This document shows positions 5,828-8,634 of a stretch of DNA of 8,634 nt, in pieces (within the stretch, counting starts at the first letter, position 1; every line of letters starts with the position of its first letter). This stretch comes from Pedobacter sp. (lineage in GTDB: Bacteria; Bacteroidota; Bacteroidia; Sphingobacteriales; Sphingobacteriaceae), in the NCBI GenBank assembly GCA_004295885.1, contig SEDG01000079.1, positions 1 through 8,634 on the forward strand, in the 5' to 3' direction. The translations under genes were made by a program, and so were the position numbers. The notes beneath the pieces were generated by a model. That model saw nothing but the letters and a program-made list of their open reading frames with translations, searched no databases and had not been told where the DNA came from.

Positions 5828-6496
5828 TTAGTTTATTTGTGCTTGTACGCGAGCTAAATACTCATCAACCATTGTTGCCTCCTGGCTATCTGGATATTGA
5901 GATTTAATTTTTTCGTAAGCTTCTTCAGCACCTTTAAAATCTTTTAAAGTCTCATTCACTAAACCTAGTTTTTTAAGGAACATTGGAGAAGTAAATTTGT
6001 TGCTCGCTTTATCAGCAGCTTTTTTATAATAAGTAGCAGCTTGTTTGTAGTCTTTTAACTCGCTATACGCATCACCTAATAAGCCTAAAGCCAATGGGTC
6101 TGCAACTGGACTGCCAGTAGCTGTATATTTACCTAATGCCTCAGTAGCTTTTTTGTATTCGCCTTTACGTAAATAGATACCACCTAAATAAAGGTTAGCT
6201 AAGTTAGCTGATTTAGTATTGTCATATTCTTCAGCAATTTTTTCTAAACCGTAATTACCACCTTCGCCGTTTATAGCTTTATTAGCTAAAGAATCTACAC
6301 CTACATACTGCTCAGCTTTGAACATTTTGGCAGCTGCTTCATCTGCTCTGTTTGGCAAATAAGATGCGAAGTAATATAGAGCAATTGCTCCTAAAGCAAG
6401 TATAGCTACTGCTATAAATAACAAACTTTTACCGTTTTCCTCAAGGAAAGTTCCTTTTCTCACTGGTTGTGTTGTTGTAGTATCTGTTGTAGACAT
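5828..6496 (-). CDS. Membrane-anchored tetratricopeptide-repeat protein (YfgM-like)
   Basis: The product has 222 residues. A short polar, threonine-rich N-terminus is followed by one transmembrane helix at about 25-46, then a soluble, probably periplasmic, helical part. Three TPR units are visible at about 97-125 (YLGGIYLRKGEYKKATEAL), 134-162 (GDAYSELKDYKQAATYYKKA) and 171-201 (LGLVNETLKDFKGAEEAYEKI). TPR proteins act as binding scaffolds; the layout resembles the YfgM/TPR_21 group linked to envelope protein handling, but that assignment is tentative. The start is placed at ATG 6496, not the longer frame from TTG 6550, because a well-spaced promoter covers 6521-6550 and that TTG is its -33 element. 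It has its own terminator at 5780-5806 and is divergent from recF. Confidence 0.88.
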   Translation of the reverse strand: MSTTDTTTTQPVRKGTFLEENGKSLLFIAVAILALGAIALYYFASYLPNRADEAAAKMFKAEQYVGVDSLANKAINGEGGNYGLEKIAEEYDNTKSANLANLYLGGIYLRKGEYKKATEALGKYTATGSPVADPLALGLLGDAYSELKDYKQAATYYKKAADKASNKFTSPMFLKKLGLVNETLKDFKGAEEAYEKIKSQYPDSQEATMVDEYLARVQAQIN

Positions 6497-6520
6497 TTGT
6501 TTTTTAAAAAATTGAGATTG

Positions 6521-6550
6521 CAAAAATACGTTTTTAGATGAAAGTATCAA
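6521..6550 (-). promoter_or_regulatory. Putative promoter of the TPR gene
   Basis: On the minus strand a TTG (6550-6548) is followed after 19 bases by TATTTTTG (6528-6521), a full match to the Bacteroidota -33/-7 pattern with near-ideal spacing. Transcription would begin about 20 bases before the ATG at 6496. This is the best-formed promoter in the window and it fixes the start of the TPR gene. Confidence 0.6.
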
Positions 6551-6624
6551 CCCCTTTTTTAACTATTTAATTAAACTTTAGTCGATTAGGAGCGACAAAA
6601 AAAGTAAATTGCGGCGTATATTTT

Positions 6625-7728
6625 ATGTGGTTAAAAAACATTACTCTTCTCAACTTTAAGAATTACTCATCGGCCGAGTTAACTTTTGCTAAAACCGTAA
6701 ATGCTTTTGTAGGTAATAACGGTGCTGGTAAAACAAATTTACTCGATGCCATACATTATTTATGCCTCTGCAAGAGCTATTTTAATCCGATAGATAGCCA
6801 GCAAATTAAAACAAGCGAAGACATCTTTTTAATACAAGGCGATTTTGACCGAAAAGAGAAAAACGAGAAAATTACCTGTGGTTTAAAACGAAATCAGAAA
6901 AAGAGCTTTAAACGAAATAAAAAAGAGTACGATAAATTAGCTAACCATATCGGGCTTTTCCCATTGGTGATGATTTCTCCTTATGATGTGAATTTAATCA
7001 TGGATGGTAGTGAAGAGCGCAGAAGATTTATAGACAATGTAATCTCACAAACCGATGCAAGTTATCTGGATGAACTGATTATTTACAACAAACATCTTTT
7101 AAATAGGAATGCGTTGTTGAAACAAATTGCCGTTACAAGAAAATTAGATGTAACGCTTTTGCAAATTTTGGATGAGCAATTGATTTTATCTGGGAATAAG
7201 ATATATGAGAAGCGAAAACAATTCTTGTCTGATTTTATTCCGCTTTTTAATAAACACTACAGCTACATTACGGATGATGCCGAACAGGTTTCTTTAAATT
7301 ATCAATCTCAATTAAATGAGCAATCTTTTGATGATTTATTAGCTAACTCCATAGAAAAAGACAGAATTTTAGAAAGAACAACGACGGGTATTCATAAAGA
7401 TGAACTTTTATTTGCCATAGGCGATATGCCTCTGAAAAAATTCGGTTCTCAAGGTCAACAAAAATCTTTCTTAATAGCCTTAAAACTTGCCCAATATAGT
7501 TATTTACAGAAATTTAAGGGCTTTAAACCTTTGTTATTATTGGATGATATTTTTGATAAATTAGATGATTTAAGGGTTCGTAAATTAATGGAAATGGTTT
7601 CTCATCACGACTTCGGACAAATATTTATTACTGATACTGGAAAAGAAAGAGTGGTTTCTGTTTTTGATGAAATTAAAGTTAACGTAACTTTGTTTGAAGT
7701 TGACAATGGAATAATAAAACATGCGTAA
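6625..7728 (+). CDS. recF: DNA replication and repair protein RecF
   Basis: RecF is an SMC-like ATPase that, with RecO and RecR, loads RecA at single-strand gaps and stalled forks. The 367-residue length is typical. The N-terminal MWLKNITLLNFKNY opening is characteristic of the family. Walker A is GNNGAGKTN at residues 30-38. The ABC signature appears as FGSQGQQKS near 272-280, and Walker B with its D-loop as LLLLDDIFDKLD near 302-314. The tail GQIFITDTG is also family-typical. The ATG at 6625 follows directly after TATATTTT (6617-6624), a near match to the -7 box, so the message may be leaderless; no good -33 element is seen. The gene overlaps the next gene by eight bases. Confidence 0.96.
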   Translation: MWLKNITLLNFKNYSSAELTFAKTVNAFVGNNGAGKTNLLDAIHYLCLCKSYFNPIDSQQIKTSEDIFLIQGDFDRKEKNEKITCGLKRNQKKSFKRNKKEYDKLANHIGLFPLVMISPYDVNLIMDGSEERRRFIDNVISQTDASYLDELIIYNKHLLNRNALLKQIAVTRKLDVTLLQILDEQLILSGNKIYEKRKQFLSDFIPLFNKHYSYITDDAEQVSLNYQSQLNEQSFDDLLANSIEKDRILERTTTGIHKDELLFAIGDMPLKKFGSQGQQKSFLIALKLAQYSYLQKFKGFKPLLLLDDIFDKLDDLRVRKLMEMVSHHDFGQIFITDTGKERVVSVFDEIKVNVTLFEVDNGIIKHA

Positions 7729-8011
7729 ACCAAACGACATATCATTAAAAGATGCGATAACCAAAATGTTATCAGTTTATCGTTTGCGTGGCAAATACGA
7801 TGAAACAGGTGTTGTGGTACACTGGCCGGAATTAATGGGTACGGCAGTGGCAAATAGAACAACTCAAATTTATGTTAGTCAGGGCAAATTATTTGTTCGC
7901 ATCGAATCATCAGTTATTAAAAATGAATTACTGATGGTTAGAACTGGAATAATAGACAAGTTAAACGAAAGAGCAGGTGCTAAGGTGATTTCGGAGATAG
8001 TTTTTTTATAA
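7721..8011 (+). CDS. DUF721 / DciA-like protein
   Basis: This is a 96-residue protein of the DUF721 family (now called DciA). In bacteria lacking DnaC or DnaI, full-length DciA acts with the replicative helicase DnaB in initiation and is thought to help load it. The DUF721 pattern is present: a KDAITKMLSVYRLRGKYDE helical opening, the tryptophan of HWPELMG at about residues 33-39, a strand LFVRIESSVIKNEL, and a final helix-strand ending VISEIVFL. The ATG lies inside the last codons of recF (the overlap is ATGCGTAA), so the two are almost certainly co-translated. This short form consists of little more than the core domain, so a role as helicase loader is inference. The stop codon lies in the left foot of the downstream hairpin. 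Confidence 0.9.
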   Translation: MRKPNDISLKDAITKMLSVYRLRGKYDETGVVVHWPELMGTAVANRTTQIYVSQGKLFVRIESSVIKNELLMVRTGIIDKLNERAGAKVISEIVFL

Positions 8012-8049
8012 GAGAGATGTAGATTTAACTACATCACTCTTAGCTTTTT
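8010..8049 (+). terminator. Likely terminator of the recF operon
   Basis: A seven-pair stem GATGTAG (8016-8022) with CTACATC (8029-8035) and an ATTTAA loop is extended across one A-A mismatch by AAGAG and CTCTT, then AGC and five T. It sits exactly in the 28-base convergent gap, and the stop codons of both flanking genes lie within it. The minus-strand side lacks a T-run. Confidence 0.65.
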
Positions 8050-8216
8050 CCGCCGCCAAAAACTTTAGAAACTAACCAAATTATTAAGGCTAATACGATA
8101 ACAACTATTATTACGCCAGACCAAACTCCAGCTTTAAAGATTCCTTCAACTAATTCACAACTACTCAATGTGGTCGCTAATAGGGCAACAAATGCCAGGG
8201 CGCTATATTTTCTCAT
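8040..8216 (-). CDS. Small lipoprotein/membrane peptide, 58 residues
   Basis: A complete short gene runs from ATG (8216) to TAA (8040). The product starts MRKYSALAFVALLA, a signal-peptide-like stretch, and reaches a lipobox-like LSSC with Cys20 as the expected lipidated residue. A CELVEGIFKAGVWSG linker follows, then one strongly hydrophobic helix at about 34-52, and a short tail ending GGGKS. A lipid anchor plus a separate transmembrane helix is an unusual layout, but short peptides of the form 'SSCE..G.IFKAG.W.GVI' are, from memory, widespread in Bacteroidota and of unknown function. No Shine-Dalgarno is visible; a weak -7-like TATGTTTT lies at 8249-8242. The gene is convergent with recF-DUF721. 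Confidence 0.8.
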   Translation of the reverse strand: MRKYSALAFVALLATTLSSCELVEGIFKAGVWSGVIIVVIVLALIIWLVSKVFGGGKS

Positions 8217-8416
8217 GATGTTTTTGTTTTAATTCGGAGATAAAACATAGTTAAGCATGAATAGTTTTAAAATATACATGAATTAACTAACAAGGAAAAT
8301 TGGATTTTCATTGTCCAATAAACTCAAGAATTCTATTTCGCAGCTTGTTAAGCCGTTCGTTAACTGAACCATAAGTGCAGACTATAATTAACTGGCATCA
8401 AATACATATATCAATA

Positions 8417-8449
8417 GGGGTTAACAGGGAGTTTATCCCTGTTAACCCC
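8417..8449. repeat. Perfect 14-bp inverted repeat
   Basis: GGGGTTAACAGGGA (8417-8430) and TCCCTGTTAACCCC (8436-8449) are exact reverse complements around a five-base loop, GTTTA. No T-run follows on either strand, so it does not look like a terminator. Its right arm is the first unit of the direct-repeat array that continues to 8490. Confidence 0.9.
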
Positions 8450-8490
8450 CTGTTAGCTCCCTGTTAAGTCCCTGTTAAATCCCTGTTGCA
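8436..8490. repeat. 11-bp tandem direct repeats, five units
   Basis: Five units start at 8436, 8447, 8458, 8469 and 8480. The first is TCCCTGTTAAC, the third TCCCTGTTAAG and the last TCCCTGTTGCA; the invariant core is CCCTGTT. The variable bases are at the unit edges. A sixth, inverted copy lies at 8420-8430. The 11-bp period is close to one helical turn, so the cores face the same side of the DNA. Confidence 0.9.
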
Positions 8491-8596
8491 GATACGCAAT
8501 ACTTAGACTGTCTATAGATGACAATTGTACAAGATTCTAAATTAACCCAGTTATTTAAACTAAGCAGCATTCGGCTTTGAGCGAGGTTGCAGCCAT

Positions 8597-8631
8597 AAAA
8601 AAAAAGACCCATCTTTTTCAAAATGAGTCTT
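8597..8631 (-). terminator. Terminator of a minus-strand gene beyond the right edge
   Basis: On the minus strand AAGACTCAT (8631-8623) pairs with ATGGGTCTT (8612-8604), including a U-G wobble, and is followed by a long T-run (the A-run 8597-8605 on the plus strand). It resembles the terminator at 5780-5806 and implies that a minus-strand gene ends just past 8634. Confidence 0.7.
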
Positions 8632-8634
8632 AAA

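Larger units (their letters stand above)
8217..8634. other. 418-base non-coding stretch
   Basis: I find no convincing gene here on either strand; the open frames present are 20-31 codons, without ribosome-binding sites and partly inside repeats. The stretch holds a small competing hairpin (ATTGGA 8299-8304 with TCCAAT 8314-8319), the inverted and direct repeats at 8417-8490, and a terminator at the right edge. The parts 8217-8416 and 8491-8596 otherwise show nothing I can name. Confidence 0.6.

Noticed and set aside
7605..7862. Minus-strand open frame of 85 codons across the recF/DUF721 junction
   Set aside because: It is antisense to two well-supported genes, with no motif.
8417..8490. CRISPR array
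   Set aside because: Units are 11 bp, directly abutting, with no spacers and no cas genes.
8475..8570. Minus-strand 31-codon frame from ATG 8570 ending in the repeats
   Set aside because: It has no ribosome-binding site, and the last codons are in the 11-bp repeats; likely chance.
8518..8580. Plus-strand 20-codon frame beginning MTIVQDSKL
   Set aside because: It is very short, preceded directly by a stop codon, with no ribosome-binding site or recognisable family.

Overview
The window looks like ordinary chromosome from an AT-rich member of the Bacteroidota, most likely of the Pedobacter/Sphingobacteriaceae type. The grounds are the protein families (RskA-type anti-sigma factor, YtxJ-type bacillithiol-linked protein, recF followed by a DUF721 gene, short CPAYS-type lipoprotein), promoter boxes of the Bacteroidota form TAnnTTTG, and few Shine-Dalgarno sequences. 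The genus is inference; the phylum is well supported. I see no phage, insertion sequence, CRISPR array, tRNA or rRNA.

Layout, left to right. (1) 1-255, plus: the 3' end of an NAD(P)H-hydrate dehydratase (nnrD), cut by the window edge. (2) 256-435: a convergent gap with a structured element of a type that recurs between Bacteroidota genes. (3) 436-2761, minus: lipA, then an ECF sigma factor, then its RskA-type anti-sigma factor. The sigma and anti-sigma genes abut and both use non-ATG starts. (4) 2762-3117: the lipA/mqo divergent gap, with an 8-bp tandem array, promoters for both genes and a short possible gene remnant. (5) 3118-4635, plus: mqo, ended by a strong terminator. (6) 4698-5714, minus: ribH, a 39-residue lipoprotein gene and ytxJ. 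(7) 5828-6496, minus: a membrane-anchored TPR protein with its own promoter and terminator. (8) 6625-8011, plus: recF overlapping a DUF721 (DciA-like) gene. (9) 8040-8216, minus: a 58-residue lipoprotein/membrane peptide. (10) 8217-8634: non-coding, holding a 14-bp inverted repeat running into five 11-bp direct repeats, then a terminator for a minus-strand gene beyond the window.

How the genes work together: most are housekeeping. NnrD repairs damaged NAD(P)H, LipA makes lipoyl cofactor, RibH makes the riboflavin precursor, Mqo feeds malate electrons to quinone, and YtxJ belongs to thiol redox balance. RecF and the DUF721 protein belong to DNA repair and replication. The sigma/anti-sigma pair is a separate regulatory unit.

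The most interesting unexplained material is non-coding: the 11-bp phased array at 8417-8490, and a pair of 8-bp tandem arrays placed at nearly the same distance in front of lipA and ribH. I found no convincing new multi-gene system.
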